Shown: positions 37,015 to 47,136, counted from the first letter of the stretch. The stretch: 64,000 nucleotides of DNA from Acidobacteriota bacterium (GCA_022826755.1 JAJDUG010000016.1:1-64000); one strand, 5' to 3'. Notes: generated by a model not told the origin, from the sequence alone. Numbers and translations: made by a program.

Positions 37015-37479
37015 ATGAAGTGTCCCTATTGTGGTCACCTTGAAGACAAGGTGGTCGATTCCCGAGAGAGCAGGGAAGGGGAAGCGATCCGCCGCCGCCG
37101 CCAGTGCGCGCTTTGCGGGCGCAGGTTCACCAGTTACGAAAGGATCGACGAGATTCCCTATCTGGTGGTCAAGAAGGATGGTTCTCGGGAGAGGTTTGAT
37201 CCGCAGAAGCTGATGGCGGGCCTGTTGAAGGCCTGCGAGAAGCGTCCGGTGAGCATGAACCAACTGGAAACCATCGTGAATGAAGTCGAGTCCTTTGTTC
37301 ACGAATCCGGCGACCGCGAGAGACAGACTGCCCAGATCGGGGAGATGTTGATGGAGCGATTGCGCCAACTCGACAAGGTGGCCTACGTGCGATATGCCTC
37401 GGTGTACCTGGATTTCAAGGACATCAAGGAGTTCATGGCAGAGCTTCGGGAACTGCTCAGAGTTGAGAGAACGGACTGA
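37015..37479 (+). CDS. nrdR: Transcriptional repressor NrdR
   Basis: 154 residues. A zinc ribbon (CPYCGHLEDKVVDSRESREG then CALCGRRF) is followed by an ATP-cone domain (VVKKDGSRERFDPQKLMAGL). NrdR represses ribonucleotide reductase genes in response to dATP/ATP. No ribonucleotide reductase gene is in the window. The ATG at 37015 has no obvious ribosome site; a TTG at 36988 would add nine residues unlike the family. Confidence 0.94.
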   Translation: MKCPYCGHLEDKVVDSRESREGEAIRRRRQCALCGRRFTSYERIDEIPYLVVKKDGSRERFDPQKLMAGLLKACEKRPVSMNQLETIVNEVESFVHESGDRERQTAQIGEMLMERLRQLDKVAYVRYASVYLDFKDIKEFMAELRELLRVERTD

Positions 37480-37649
37480 ATGACCCGGCGCGGCAGCGTC
37501 GAGCCCGCACTCGAGGCAATGGGCCCCTCCACAATGGCCACCGTATTTCGCACTATCCAAAAGCCCCCGCGGGGCGCCGCCGGCACCCGGAGTTCCCCCA
37601 TGCCATGGAGCTCCAGGATTCGCCGGCGGGTGCGGAGGACGTAAGGATC

Positions 37650-38660
37650 ATGGCGGTCCGGTCCTCCGCTCAGGGTGAAACCAGGCTGATCGAACGCATT
37701 CACCGCCTCGCCCGCCAAGCTCTCTCACCCTCCAAAAACGTTTCCATCTCATTTGGCGACGATGCCGCCGCGCTGGTCCCCTCCCCGGGGCACATACTGC
37801 TGATTTCGACCGATGCCCTTGTGGAGGGAATCCATTTCGATCTGGACTACTTTCGACCGGAGGATCTGGGTTGGAAGGCGCTGGCCGTCAACCTCAGCGA
37901 CATCGCCGCCATGGGAGGCAGGCCCTTGGGATTCACCACTTCTTTGGCGTTTCCGAAAGAAACGCCGCCAAGCTTTGTAACCCGGGTCTATCGGGGGATG
38001 TTGAAGCTGGCCGACCTCAGCGGGGCCGTTCTTCTGGGAGGAGACCTGTGCGCGTCTCCGGGAACCTTGTTTCTGGACGTGACCATGTTGGGAGAAGTGA
38101 AATCGGAGCAGGTGCGCACTCGAGACCATGCTCGTCCTGGAGACAGGCTTTTCGTCACCGGGGAGCTCGGGGCCTCGGCCATAGGACTGGAGCTGCTCCG
38201 GCGGTTTCCCAGGCGGGCCCGTTACTATCCGCACCTGGCCGGAAGGCATTTACGACCGATACCCAGAAATCGCATGGGTTGCTGGCTGGCCGGCGACGGT
38301 TGCGCTTCCGCTCTCATCGACGTGAGTGATGGGCTCTCCACCGACCTTCACCATCTTTGCCAAGCGAGTCGGGTGGGAGCCGTGATTGAAGCGGACCGGA
38401 TACCCTTGCCCGCAATCAGCCCAAAAGTCGGTTCCTGGGTGGAACGGTCCCTGCTAGACTATGGATTGAATGGTGGTGAGGACTACGAGCTCCTGTTCAC
38501 CGTGCCGCACGGGAGACGGCATCGGGTTCCCGGGCGGTTGGATGGCCTCGGGATTCACGAAATCGGTTGCATTACCGATGAGCCCGGGGCCTGTTGGCTT
38601 CGGGAACGGGGAAGCCTGAGACCTCTTTCGCCCGGCGGATTCGACCATTTTCGACGGTAG
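37650..38660 (+). CDS. thiL: Thiamine-monophosphate kinase
   Basis: 336 residues from ATG 37650 with AAGGA upstream. ISFGDDAAALVP, STDALVEGIHFD, LAVNLSDIAAMGGRPLG, GGDLCAS, and GGEDYELLFT identify ThiL, which makes thiamine diphosphate. That cofactor is needed by the PdhA/PdhB pair elsewhere in the window. Directly after the stop is TAGTGTTCCAGTGTTC, slightly like repeat D. Confidence 0.93.
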   Translation: MAVRSSAQGETRLIERIHRLARQALSPSKNVSISFGDDAAALVPSPGHILLISTDALVEGIHFDLDYFRPEDLGWKALAVNLSDIAAMGGRPLGFTTSLAFPKETPPSFVTRVYRGMLKLADLSGAVLLGGDLCASPGTLFLDVTMLGEVKSEQVRTRDHARPGDRLFVTGELGASAIGLELLRRFPRRARYYPHLAGRHLRPIPRNRMGCWLAGDGCASALIDVSDGLSTDLHHLCQASRVGAVIEADRIPLPAISPKVGSWVERSLLDYGLNGGEDYELLFTVPHGRRHRVPGRLDGLGIHEIGCITDEPGACWLRERGSLRPLSPGGFDHFRR

Positions 38661-38667
38661 TGTTCCA

Positions 38668-40173
38668 GTGTTCGGCAACCGGTCTACAAGTCTTCCATCG
38701 CCAAAGCTTGGGGGCGGGGTTCGCATATTGGGAATGCTGATCCTGCTGCTGGCATCAGTTCGCCTGGGCCAGGCACAGATACCTTCGATTCTGATTCAGC
38801 CCGATATTCGGGTGTTTACCGTTCTGGGAGCACTGCGGGCCGCCGGATTCGACGAGGGCTCACTCCTGCTCCATCCGGCCGGTCGTCCGATCGCCCGGGA
38901 ATTCCGGAATGTGCCCGCCGGCCTGAAGGCACGGTTGGAGAACTTTTACGACTCCCACCGTGGAAGAGAGGATTCTCGACAGGAGCTGACCAAATACATT
39001 TCCCTGGCGTTGGTCATCGACGGCCCCCCGGATTTCAAACCCCTCCTGCCCCCGGGGCAGATGCCTCCCGACGCCGGTTCAGTGGCGGAACTGACGAGTC
39101 TGCTGGCGGAGTTCTACGCCAAGGCAAGAATTGAATCGGTGTGGAGCCGGTACAAGCATCTTCATGATCAAGCCGTCCTGGATTACCGCCCGTTGATCAA
39201 CCGGATGATCATGACCACCGAGGGATATCTGAGGTTGCGGTCGGGAGTCTATCGAGGACGTCAACTGGTCCTGGTGCCGGACTATCTGGTTCCTCCCAAT
39301 ACCTTCAATGCGCGAACCTACCAGAGCAGCTACTATTTTTTGTTCAGTCCTTCCCGCTCCCCCAAGATTTCTGAAATTCGCCACCAGTTCCTGCACTTCC
39401 TGCTGGATCCCTTTGCCGCCAGATTTCCGCTGCCGGCCGAAGAGAGAAAGGTTCTGAGGGAAATCATGCTGGTCGGGAGTGAACATCCGGAGAGCGCCGA
39501 GTACGGAGTGCAGGAGATGGTGACCGAGAGCCTCATCAAGGCAGTGGAGATGAGGCTCGATCGTTTGCCGAAAGCCGAGGCCGAGACGGCCTTGAACGAG
39601 GCTGCTCGTTCGGGAGCCTTGCTGTGCCGACATTTTTATGCGGCACTGCAACGGTTCGAGAAGGAATTCGAAGGATTTCAACTCTATTACCGGACGCTCC
39701 TCTCCGGACTGGACATTGATGGGGTTTGGGAGGCCCGGCAAGCGGCCATCGATTCACCGCCTGCAGAGACGGCGCCGGCCAATCGGCCAACGGAATTGGA
39801 GCGCCTTATTCGCCAGGCCAGGTCCAGCCTGGGAAGCGACGAGTTGGAGCGGGCCGCGGAGCTGTTCAACCTGGTGTTGGACCGGCACGACTCCCGCAAC
39901 GGCGAGGCCTTGTACGGATTGGGCATCGTGGCCGTCAGCCGCGGTGACAAGCATGCGGCCCGGGACTATTTCGGCAGAACAGTGGCCTCGGAATCCTGTC
40001 CGGACTCGGTCAAGGTATGGGCCTACATCTATCTGGGGAGACTCTTTGATCTGGACGACGAAAGGGAGGAGGCAGTTCTACAGTACCGGGCTGCCGTTGC
40101 CCTGGGCGACGATACACGGGGTGCTCAGGCCGTTGCCCGGAGCGGATTGCTGGAGCCCTTCCAACCCAAGTGA
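38668..40173 (+). CDS. Exported TPR-containing protein of unknown function
   Basis: 501 residues. GTG 38668 is the longest start; ATG 38734 or TTG 38728 would begin nearer the signal peptide (MLILLLASVRLGQA). No start has a good ribosome site. Residues about 40-380 show no recognised family but are well-behaved coding sequence with helical and amphipathic stretches (YRPLINRMIMTTEGYLRLRS). Two TPR-like units lie at about 385-490 (ALYGLGIVAVSRGDKHAARD, WAYIYLGRLFDLDDEREEAV). It is 18 bp before rnc. Confidence 0.8.
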   Translation: MFGNRSTSLPSPKLGGGVRILGMLILLLASVRLGQAQIPSILIQPDIRVFTVLGALRAAGFDEGSLLLHPAGRPIAREFRNVPAGLKARLENFYDSHRGREDSRQELTKYISLALVIDGPPDFKPLLPPGQMPPDAGSVAELTSLLAEFYAKARIESVWSRYKHLHDQAVLDYRPLINRMIMTTEGYLRLRSGVYRGRQLVLVPDYLVPPNTFNARTYQSSYYFLFSPSRSPKISEIRHQFLHFLLDPFAARFPLPAEERKVLREIMLVGSEHPESAEYGVQEMVTESLIKAVEMRLDRLPKAEAETALNEAARSGALLCRHFYAALQRFEKEFEGFQLYYRTLLSGLDIDGVWEARQAAIDSPPAETAPANRPTELERLIRQARSSLGSDELERAAELFNLVLDRHDSRNGEALYGLGIVAVSRGDKHAARDYFGRTVASESCPDSVKVWAYIYLGRLFDLDDEREEAVLQYRAAVALGDDTRGAQAVARSGLLEPFQPK

Positions 40174-40191
40174 GGTAGAGTAATCCCGGCC

Positions 40192-40932
40192 ATGGAACAT
40201 CCGCTCGAGAACCTGGAGGAGCGAATCGAGTACGCATTCAAGGATCGGTCCCTGCTGGTCAGAGCCTTGACCCACAGTTCCTATGCCAATGAATGCCGGT
40301 TCGAGCAGGGAGACAACGAGCAGTTGGAGTTCCTGGGAGACACCATCATTGGCTTTGCGGTGAGCGAATACCTGCTGCTGAACCACCCCGATTTCTCCGA
40401 GGGCCAACTCTCCAAGCTCAGAGCCCAACTGGTCAGTTCCAGCAGTTTGTTTCGCTCGGCCTCCGCCCTCCAACTGGGCCGATTCCTCAGATTGGGAAAA
40501 GGCGAAGAGAAAAACGGCGGCCGCAACAAACAGGCTGTTCTGGTGGATGCGACCGAGGCCCTGGCGGCGGCGCTGTATCTGGATGGAGGGATGGAAGCAG
40601 CCCGCGGCTTCGTGCTGAGACAGTTGGAGGAGGAGTTGGGGGACATCCGTTCGGGGCGCTTCGTCTCCAGCAATTACAAGTCCAGTCTGCAGGAGAAATT
40701 GCAATCCCTCCGGGAAGAGCCGCCTGTATACTCCGTCATCGACGAGTCCGGTCCCGATCATCGACGAAAATTTTGCGTCCGATTGACCATCGGAGGGGAG
40801 CCGGCGGCTCAAGGTCAAGGCGAGACCAAGAAGAGCGCCGAGCAGGACGCGGCCCGCCAGGCCCTGGAAAAAGTAGAGCGACAGTTTGCCTCGGGAGAAA
40901 TCCTCAATCGTGGAAATTGTGAATTCAAATAA
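40192..40932 (+). CDS. rnc: Ribonuclease III
   Basis: 246 residues. The catalytic signature is NEQLEFLGDTIIGFAVSEYL at about residues 42-61, with the metal-binding Glu and Asp. The second cluster is VDATEALAAALYLDGG. A double-stranded-RNA-binding domain covers about residues 165-235 (YKSSLQEKLQSLREEPPVYS, GQGETKKSAEQDAARQALE). It processes rRNA precursors and other double-stranded RNA. Its 3' end overlaps lepB. Confidence 0.95.
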   Translation: MEHPLENLEERIEYAFKDRSLLVRALTHSSYANECRFEQGDNEQLEFLGDTIIGFAVSEYLLLNHPDFSEGQLSKLRAQLVSSSSLFRSASALQLGRFLRLGKGEEKNGGRNKQAVLVDATEALAAALYLDGGMEAARGFVLRQLEEELGDIRSGRFVSSNYKSSLQEKLQSLREEPPVYSVIDESGPDHRRKFCVRLTIGGEPAAQGQGETKKSAEQDAARQALEKVERQFASGEILNRGNCEFK

Positions 40933-41707
40933 CGCCGATCGCCCACCCAGGCAATCGACCCTGCGCGAGTACTTCGAAAGCTTTGTGGTGACCATCGTTC
41001 TGGCGCTTTTCGGAACGACCTTCGTGGTCCAGGCATTCAAGATTCCTACACCCTCCATGGAGGACAACCTGTTGGTTGGAGACCACCTGCTGGTCAACAA
41101 GTTCGTCTATGGCCATCCGGGGGGATGGCTGAAGCCGCTGCTTCCGTTCCAGCAGGTGAAGCACGGCGACGTCATTGTATTCCGCTACCCGGAAGATCCC
41201 TCCAAGCACTACGTCAAGCGGGCCATCGGGCTGCCGGGAGACCGCATCCGCATGGAAAACCAGCGGTTGTACCGGAACGGCAAGCACGTGGCCGAGTCCT
41301 ATGTGTTCCATAAGCGACCGGGACGCAGCGATGTGGAAATCAGGGACACCTTTCCGCTTAGCGAGGACCAGATCAATCGCTTCGCCGACTACAATCAGGC
41401 CCGGGATATTCACCTGGCCTACCGCTATTTCACGGAATTTACCGATGGCCGGGACGTCGTGGTTCCTCCTGGTCGATACTTCGCCATGGGCGACAACCGC
41501 GACAATAGCGCCGACAGTCGATATTGGGGATTCGTGCCTCGAAAAAATATCGTGGGCAGGGCGTTCATTATCTATTGGTCGTTCGAGACGGGGCCAAGGC
41601 AACACCTGCACGATTCGCTTTCGGACCGAACCGGTCGGTTCGCGGATGTCCTGTTCAACTTTTTCCGCAAGACCCGTTGGAATCGGACGTTCAAGCTGGT
41701 GGGATGA
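40910..41707 (+). CDS. lepB: Signal peptidase I
   Basis: 265 residues from GTG 40910; TTG 40886 and GTG 40919 are alternatives. A membrane anchor (FVVTIVLALFGTTFVVQAF) precedes the catalytic Ser in PTPSMEDNLLVGD and the catalytic Lys in HYVKRAIGLPGD. The C-terminal box is FAMGDNRDNSADSRYWG. It cleaves signal peptides at the outer face of the inner membrane. An inserted region (RPGRSDVEIRDTFPLSEDQI) lengthens the non-catalytic domain. Confidence 0.93.
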   Translation: MEIVNSNNADRPPRQSTLREYFESFVVTIVLALFGTTFVVQAFKIPTPSMEDNLLVGDHLLVNKFVYGHPGGWLKPLLPFQQVKHGDVIVFRYPEDPSKHYVKRAIGLPGDRIRMENQRLYRNGKHVAESYVFHKRPGRSDVEIRDTFPLSEDQINRFADYNQARDIHLAYRYFTEFTDGRDVVVPPGRYFAMGDNRDNSADSRYWGFVPRKNIVGRAFIIYWSFETGPRQHLHDSLSDRTGRFADVLFNFFRKTRWNRTFKLVG

Positions 41708-42348
41708 GAACGGGGAGCAGGCACCAGATGGGGAGACGAACGGCTCTTTGTTTGTTGGGTCTGCTTCTCTTGGGGGCGGGCGCCTGGCGATTTCTTCGCG
41801 CTCCCACGGAAGCATCCGGACCCGCCTCGGCGGCGAATCGGACCCCGGCCCAGGCATTTGCCGAAAAGCTGGCGGCCATTGCCCTTCCGCCCGCAGGCTC
41901 CGCTGGAGGGCAGGCCGAGTTCACCGAAGCCGAGATCGACGCCTTCCTTCAACACGAGATATCACAGCACTACCCACAGGGAGTGAGACAGATCCGCTTC
42001 CGATTTCAGCGGAACCGGCTTACCGCCCGGGCGCTGCTGGACTTCGATGAAATGCAGGCCGATTCCGCGGCTGCCCGCAAATCCTTGGTGTGGGCACTGC
42101 TGCAGGGAGAACACTGGGTGGAGGTGTCCGGCAATCTGACCGGTGAGAACGGACTGGGGCGTTACGATATCCTGGGGATTCGGATCGATGACCAGGAGGT
42201 CCCCAGGGTCTTGATCGATTTGCTGCTGGAACATTACGTGCTTCCCAAGTATCCCGGAGCGGGACCCAACACCGATTTTGATCTCCCCTTCAATATTCGG
42301 AGCATAGAGTTGTTGCCGGGCAAGGTCTTCGTCCGCTATGGGGAGTGA
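41704..42348 (+). CDS. Membrane-anchored protein of unknown function
   Basis: 214 residues from ATG 41704, overlapping the lepB stop (ATGA); ATG 41728 is another choice. One N-terminal hydrophobic segment (TALCLLGLLLLGAGAWRFL) and an outer domain with FTEAEIDAFLQHEISQHYP, IRFRFQRNRLTARALLDFD and a C-terminal RSIELLPGKVFVRY. This layout resembles envelope lipid-binding-like proteins, but no family is assigned. Coupling to lepB suggests an envelope role. Confidence 0.75.
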   Translation: MRTGSRHQMGRRTALCLLGLLLLGAGAWRFLRAPTEASGPASAANRTPAQAFAEKLAAIALPPAGSAGGQAEFTEAEIDAFLQHEISQHYPQGVRQIRFRFQRNRLTARALLDFDEMQADSAAARKSLVWALLQGEHWVEVSGNLTGENGLGRYDILGIRIDDQEVPRVLIDLLLEHYVLPKYPGAGPNTDFDLPFNIRSIELLPGKVFVRYGE

Positions 42349-42453
42349 TGGCCGCCCGGGCCGTGCGTGGCAACCCTCCCTGGAGATCCTTGCGGGAGAA
42401 TCTCTCCCGGCAACGGACACCCGCTCCCACAGTGACCACCATTCGCCGCTCGA

Positions 42454-43503
42454 TCAATTGGTCGGGAGAGAACTCCAACCTCTCGGCAGGAACAGGCTGT
42501 CGTAAAGTTTCAGGGCAAATCGATCGGTCATCCCCGCCACGAAGTCGACCACGGCACGCTCCGCACCGACTTCAGGACGCCGAAAACTCTCCGGAATGCA
42601 ATCGGGATGGGTCAACAGATGGTGGTAGATATCGCTCAAGAGCTTCTTGGCTTTGAGCAGTTCTTCCTTGGGGATGCTTCGCGCGTAGACCGTCCGATAG
42701 AGAAAGCGCCTCATTTCCATCATCGCCTGCAGGGTCGGGGGGCTCATGGAAATGATCTGAAGGTTGGTTTCCAGGCTGGAGCGAATCACGTCCCGGACCA
42801 GGGTGTCGATTCGAAGCGAGTGGCCTTTGCCCAAGGCAGTCGTCAACTCCTTCGGGATGTCGGATGCTCGAATCAGTCCCGACCGCAGGGCATCGTCCAG
42901 GTCGTGGTTCACGTAGGCGATTACGTCGGAGACTCTGACGACCTGACCCTCCAGGGTTGAAGGGCGTCCCTGGTCCCGGCTTGTGAACACCGCGCCCGCG
43001 CCCTTGGAGTGCTTGAGGATTCCGTCCCTCACTTCCCAGCACAGGTTCAACCCCCGTCCCTCCTGCTCCAACCTGTCCACAACCCTCAGGCTCTGGCGGT
43101 AGTGGCGAAAACCGCCGGGAGCAAGCTCATCCAAGATGGCTTCACCGGCATGCCCAAAGGGGGTGTGTCCCAGGTCATGTCCCAGCGCTATCGCCTCGGT
43201 GAGGTCTTCGTTCAGTCGCAGCGCCCGGCTGACGGTTCTGGCGATTTGGGCGACTTCGAGAGTATGGGTCAGGCGGGTCCTGTAGTGGTCACCCTCTGGT
43301 GAAAGGAACACCTGGGTCTTGTGCTTCAAGCGCCGAAATGCCTTGGAATGGAGGATGCGGTCGCGGTCGCGTTGAAAGGCGGTTCGGATGGCGCAGGCAG
43401 ACTCGTCCCTCCGGCGGCCTCGAGTCCGCATGCTGAGGGTTGCCTGAGGGGCCAGGGTCTGGGCCTCTTGCTCCTCCGCCCGTTGACGAAGGGTCTCAAC
43501 CAT
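42454..43503 (-). CDS. dgt: dGTP triphosphohydrolase-like HD protein
   Basis: 349 residues. The HD-domain motif is intact: [19 protein letters not shown] (first His) and [16 protein letters not shown] (His-Asp), residues about 78-121. [10 protein letters not shown] and [20 protein letters not shown] are typical of the dGTPase-like family. Members hydrolyse dNTPs to the nucleoside and triphosphate, which can influence replication fidelity and phage defence. Its start overlaps the stop of the upstream TPR gene by one base. Confidence 0.9.
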   Translation of the reverse strand: MVETLRQRAEEQEAQTLAPQATLSMRTRGRRRDESACAIRTAFQRDRDRILHSKAFRRLKHKTQVFLSPEGDHYRTRLTHTLEVAQIARTVSRALRLNEDLTEAIALGHDLGHTPFGHAGEAILDELAPGGFRHYRQSLRVVDRLEQEGRGLNLCWEVRDGILKHSKGAGAVFTSRDQGRPSTLEGQVVRVSDVIAYVNHDLDDALRSGLIRASDIPKELTTALGKGHSLRIDTLVRDVIRSSLETNLQIISMSPPTLQAMMEMRRFLYRTVYARSIPKEELLKAKKLLSDIYHHLLTHPDCIPESFRRPEVGAERAVVDFVAGMTDRFALKLYDSLFLPRGWSSLPTN

Positions 43504-44219
43504 CAGGGATCAATTTTCCTTAACCGCTGCTCGGCTTCGGTAGAGGCGGGTGAAGTGGGGAATTCGTCGATGACCCGTTGGTACATCTCGGCGGCCTGCT
43601 CCTTCCGGTCCTGTCGCTCGTAAAGGAGGGCCGCCTGCATTGCCAGGGTTTCTCCGGGCGTTGTCAAGGCATTGCGCTCAACCAGTTGCTGATAGACCTC
43701 GGTTGCCCTGGCCAGGTCCGCGGTGTCCTCGTAAATCCTTCCCAGGGCTGCCAGCGCCAGTGCGCCGAAGTCTGACTGCTCCCGGCTTAGAGGTTCAAGC
43801 AGCGACACGGCCTCCGAACTCCTGTCGAGCTGGTGGAGGCAAAGCCCAGAGTAATAGGTGGCAATCTTGCCGGCCGCCCTGGAGTTGTGGCGGGAGATGA
43901 CCTCCTGGAGTTCCGACAAGGCTTGTTCAAATTTCTGAGTGGGCGACTCAAAGAAAACGGGAGCCGTCAATGCCGACGATTCGGTCTTGCCGACGGTCGC
44001 GTGGTAGGTCGCCAGGGCCCGGGCCAACTCCTCTTTGGACTGCTCCTCCTGCTTGGCCGAGTAGTAGTAGTAGCCTGCCACCAGGGCGGCTACGACTCCG
44101 ACGGCCGACAGACCGCGCAGGATTTCGGAACGATTGTTGGCGAAGAAGTGGCGGGTCTCATCCACCAACATCATGAAGCGGTCTTCCTTCAGAATTTCAT
44201 GCCGGGTGAGTCGGGCCAA
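43503..44219 (-). CDS. Membrane-anchored TPR protein (YfgM-like)
   Basis: 238 residues. It opens [20 protein letters not shown], an N-terminal pattern seen in YfgM-like proteins. One membrane segment ([19 protein letters not shown], about 36-54) is followed by TPR-like helices ([60 protein letters not shown]). Such proteins are associated with envelope chaperoning near the Sec translocon. Confidence 0.8.
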   Translation of the reverse strand: MARLTRHEILKEDRFMMLVDETRHFFANNRSEILRGLSAVGVVAALVAGYYYYSAKQEEQSKEELARALATYHATVGKTESSALTAPVFFESPTQKFEQALSELQEVISRHNSRAAGKIATYYSGLCLHQLDRSSEAVSLLEPLSREQSDFGALALAALGRIYEDTADLARATEVYQQLVERNALTTPGETLAMQAALLYERQDRKEQAAEMYQRVIDEFPTSPASTEAEQRLRKIDP

Positions 44220-44389
44220 GAGGTTCTCCCAGGGTTGTTGAAACTCGGTAGAAGCGGAATTTTCTCCCGAAGTACGGAGAACTGCTGGAACGACCCAATG
44301 CTAGCAGCGTCCTCCAGCGCTGTCAATTTCGCCCGCCGCCCGTGTCGGTAGCATGTGAAGTGACCGGTGTCCCGGCAGGCCGCTTTGGG

Positions 44390-44418
44390 TTTACAACGTC
44401 GACAAAACGTCATTAAAT
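44390..44418 (+). promoter_or_regulatory. Putative housekeeping promoter for the DinB gene
   Basis: TTTACA (44390-44395), a 17-base spacer and TTAAAT (44413-44418), 54 bases before the next ATG. The rest of the 253-bp gap is unremarkable. Confidence 0.45.
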
Positions 44419-44472
44419 GGGGAAGCGAATCCGGCAGGGAGAGTAAAGAGATCCGGGAGGGAGGCTGCGACC

Positions 44473-44970
44473 ATGGGAATAGAGGATCTGACGGAGTTGT
44501 ATGCCTACAACGGGTGGGCCAATGAGCGAGTCAGGAATTCCATTCAGAACCTGGATCCGGAAGTCTTCAAACGTGATCTGGGGGCCAGTTTCGGGTCACT
44601 GCAGGGGACCGTGGCTCACCTGGTGTCGGCCCAGAGGAACTGGTTGAGACGTTGGAAGGGCCAGTCGGCCGGCCGGCCCCTGCCCTCCGCAGCCTTTGCG
44701 AGTCCCGAAGAAGCCAACCGTCGCTGGGGAGAAGTCGATCGGGCCCTTGCCGACTTCGTCGACGGACTGGACGCCGCCAGTCTGCAGCAATCCATCGCCT
44801 TGACCAGCCCGCGGGGGAGCAAGTACTCGAGTCGGCTTTGGCGGGCAATGCTGCACGTCGTCAACCACTCCAGCTATCACCGCGGACAGATTGCCGCCAT
44901 GCTCCGGCAGGTCGGCGCCACTCCGCAGGGCACGGACCTGATGCTCTATTACCGAGAGCCGTCGAGGTAA
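44473..44970 (+). CDS. DinB-family protein
   Basis: 165 residues behind a strong GGGAGGGAGG. The four-helix DinB fold is indicated by LYAYNGWANERVRN near the start. Possible metal-binding histidines lie in GTVAHLVSAQRNWLRR (about residue 47) and MLHVVNHSSYHRGQIAAMLR (about 125-140). Some family members are metal-dependent thiol transferases; the function here is unknown. Confidence 0.87.
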   Translation: MGIEDLTELYAYNGWANERVRNSIQNLDPEVFKRDLGASFGSLQGTVAHLVSAQRNWLRRWKGQSAGRPLPSAAFASPEEANRRWGEVDRALADFVDGLDAASLQQSIALTSPRGSKYSSRLWRAMLHVVNHSSYHRGQIAAMLRQVGATPQGTDLMLYYREPSR

Positions 44971-45031
44971 TTGTGGAAAACCCGAAGAGACCTATTTGCA
45001 GAGACCGGTTCTCGGTCCAACCTCCGCGGAG

Positions 45032-46045
45032 ATGAGCGCACCCAACGCCATGTACAAGGCCAGAATCCTGGGTACCGGAAGCTACCTGCCGGAAAAGATC
45101 GTCACCAACGCCGACCTGGAAAAGGTGATGGACACCTCCGACGAGTGGATCCGGCAGAGGACGGGAGTCCGCGAGCGACGCTTCGTGGAGCCGGGGGTCG
45201 GACCCACCGACCTGGGATTGCAGGCCGTCCACCGGGCCCTTGAGTCTGCCGGGCTGGCGCCCGGTCAGGTCGACTTCATCATCTTCGCCACCTTGAGCCC
45301 CGAGTACAATTTCCCCGGTTGCGGCTGCCTCCTGCAGGAAATGCTTGGAATTGGCCCGGTAGGCGCCCTGGATGTTCGCAACCAGTGCACGGGTTTCGTC
45401 TACAGTCTGGCCATCGCCGACCAGTTCATCAGGACCGGCACCTATCGTCACATCCTGGTGGTCGGCGCCGAGGTCCATTCGTCCGGATTGGAGATGAATA
45501 CCCGCGGCCGGGATGTTGCAGTCATCTTCGGTGACGGGGCCGGGGCCGTGCTGGTGGGCCGCTCGGAGAACGGAAACCGTCGAATCCTTTCCAGCCCGCT
45601 CCACGCCCAGGGGAAATATGCCCGAAAGCTGTGGCTGGAAGCTCCGACCTCGCTGAACCACCCCCGATTGACGGAGGAGATGCTGCGAGAGGGCCGCCAC
45701 TATCCGCAAATGGACGGCCGCTACGTCTTCAAGCATGCGGTTGACCGCCTGCAGGAGAGCGTCCGGGAAGCCTTGGCCGAAAACCACCTGGAAATCGAGG
45801 ATGTCGGCCTCCTGATCCTGCATCAGGCCAATTTGAGGATTTCGGAAGCGGTGGTGCGTTCCCTGAAAATTCCGCCCGAACGAGTGTTCGGCAATATTCA
45901 ACAGTACGGCAACACCACGGCTGCATCCATTCCCATCGCGCTGGACGAAGCCGTTCGAGCGGGCAGGGTCCGGCCGGGAGACGTGGTCGTACTGGCCGCC
46001 TTCGGCTCCGGATTCACCTGGGGCGCCTCCATCCTGCGTTGGTAG
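45032..46045 (+). CDS. fabH: Beta-ketoacyl-ACP synthase III family protein
   Basis: 337 residues from ATG 45032; ATG 45050 (MYKARILGTGSYLPEK) is equally possible. The FabH catalytic triad is seen: Cys in VRNQCTGFVYSL, His in LLILHQANLRI and Asn in QQYGNTTAAS. DTSDEWIRQRTGVRERR is the usual opening. It would condense acetyl-CoA with malonyl-ACP to start fatty-acid synthesis. Atypical 3-oxoacyl synthases share these motifs, and no fab genes are adjacent. Confidence 0.88.
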   Translation: MSAPNAMYKARILGTGSYLPEKIVTNADLEKVMDTSDEWIRQRTGVRERRFVEPGVGPTDLGLQAVHRALESAGLAPGQVDFIIFATLSPEYNFPGCGCLLQEMLGIGPVGALDVRNQCTGFVYSLAIADQFIRTGTYRHILVVGAEVHSSGLEMNTRGRDVAVIFGDGAGAVLVGRSENGNRRILSSPLHAQGKYARKLWLEAPTSLNHPRLTEEMLREGRHYPQMDGRYVFKHAVDRLQESVREALAENHLEIEDVGLLILHQANLRISEAVVRSLKIPPERVFGNIQQYGNTTAASIPIALDEAVRAGRVRPGDVVVLAAFGSGFTWGASILRW

Positions 46046-46068
46046 AAAGCCGGGAAGTCGGGGAAGAA

Positions 46069-47067
46069 ATGGCTCATCGCTTCTGCATGGCCGGCCTGGT
46101 CTGCCTGGGGGCAACCATTGCCCTGGCGCAGACAGTGAAGGCGCCTTCCATCAGCCTCCATTTTGCGTCACCGGAAGAAGGACGAGAGATCCTCCGGACC
46201 CGGGATGGCTTTATCCGGCGCCTGAGCCCATTCGATCGGGCCGCTCGGCTGAAGACGGACCGGGAAGTGTCCGAGACCGAGTTTCTGAACTTTGTCGCCG
46301 GCAAGGTCATCGAATGGAACAGTGCGGACAGGGGAAGAGTCGAGCAGGCCTTCGATCGTATTCGCCCCGCACTGGGCGAGTTTCCCCTGAATTGGCCGGC
46401 GAGCGTCCATTTCGTCCATACCACCGGAGAGGAGGAAGGAGGGGCAGCCTATACCCGGGGGAAGGCTGTCGTTCTGCCCCGAACCAGGCTCGACCAGTCC
46501 CCGGGGAAACTGGCCCAACTGGTTGCCCATGAGCTGTTTCACGTCCTGTCCCGTCACGACCGGGACATCCGGGATCGACTCTACCGGGTGATCGGCTTCG
46601 AACGCTGTCCCGAGGTCGAATTGCCGAAGCCCCTCGCCCGCCGCAGGATCACCAATCCGGATGCACCGGTCAATGCCCACCGCATCCGCGTGCAACATGA
46701 GGGGCGGCAGTTCTGGGCAGTCCCGGTCCTCTACTCCAGGAGCGAGCGCTACGACCCCCTGCAGGGAGGCAGCTTCTTCAAGTATCTGCAGTTTCGCCTT
46801 CTGCTGAAAGCCGCGGAAGACGCGGCCGCCACCGCTTCCGCTCCGGCCGGCTCAACGTCCAAGCTGGTCGAGGTCAAGGAGGTGTCGGGGTTCTTCGAGA
46901 AGATCGGCAGGAACACCTCCTACATCATTCATCCCGAAGAAATCCTGGCGGTCAACTTCGCCCTGATCGTGACGGGCGAGACCGAGTTCCCGTCGCCCGA
47001 GGTGGCTGAAGGCATCCGGTCCGTTCTGAGAGCCGCAAGTGCTCCCACCGGCCCGGAGGGGCGGTAA
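46069..47067 (+). CDS. Secreted zincin-like metalloprotease candidate
   Basis: 332 residues from ATG 46069 with a signal peptide (FCMAGLVCLGATIALAQ). A HExxH motif lies in LVAHELFHVLSRHDRD (about residue 156), which would bind zinc and position the catalytic Glu. The surrounding sequence (AAYTRGKAVVLPRTRLDQSP, PDAPVNAHRIRVQHEGRQFW) is not from a family I can name. A third zinc ligand could be Glu in the segment after the HExxH helix. Confidence 0.75.
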   Translation: MAHRFCMAGLVCLGATIALAQTVKAPSISLHFASPEEGREILRTRDGFIRRLSPFDRAARLKTDREVSETEFLNFVAGKVIEWNSADRGRVEQAFDRIRPALGEFPLNWPASVHFVHTTGEEEGGAAYTRGKAVVLPRTRLDQSPGKLAQLVAHELFHVLSRHDRDIRDRLYRVIGFERCPEVELPKPLARRRITNPDAPVNAHRIRVQHEGRQFWAVPVLYSRSERYDPLQGGSFFKYLQFRLLLKAAEDAAATASAPAGSTSKLVEVKEVSGFFEKIGRNTSYIIHPEEILAVNFALIVTGETEFPSPEVAEGIRSVLRAASAPTGPEGR

Positions 47068-47107
47068 CGGCCGCCATGTTCCTGGTTTCAATCGTGTCGG
47101 GACCGCG

Positions 47108-47136
47108 TTTACAAATCGGTGGCGGCATGCTAATCT
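47108..47136 (+). promoter_or_regulatory. Putative promoter for tRNA-Leu
   Basis: TTTACA (47108-47113), a 17-base spacer and TAATCT (47131-47136). It leaves an unusually long leader of about 85 bases before the tRNA, so another promoter is possible. Confidence 0.4.
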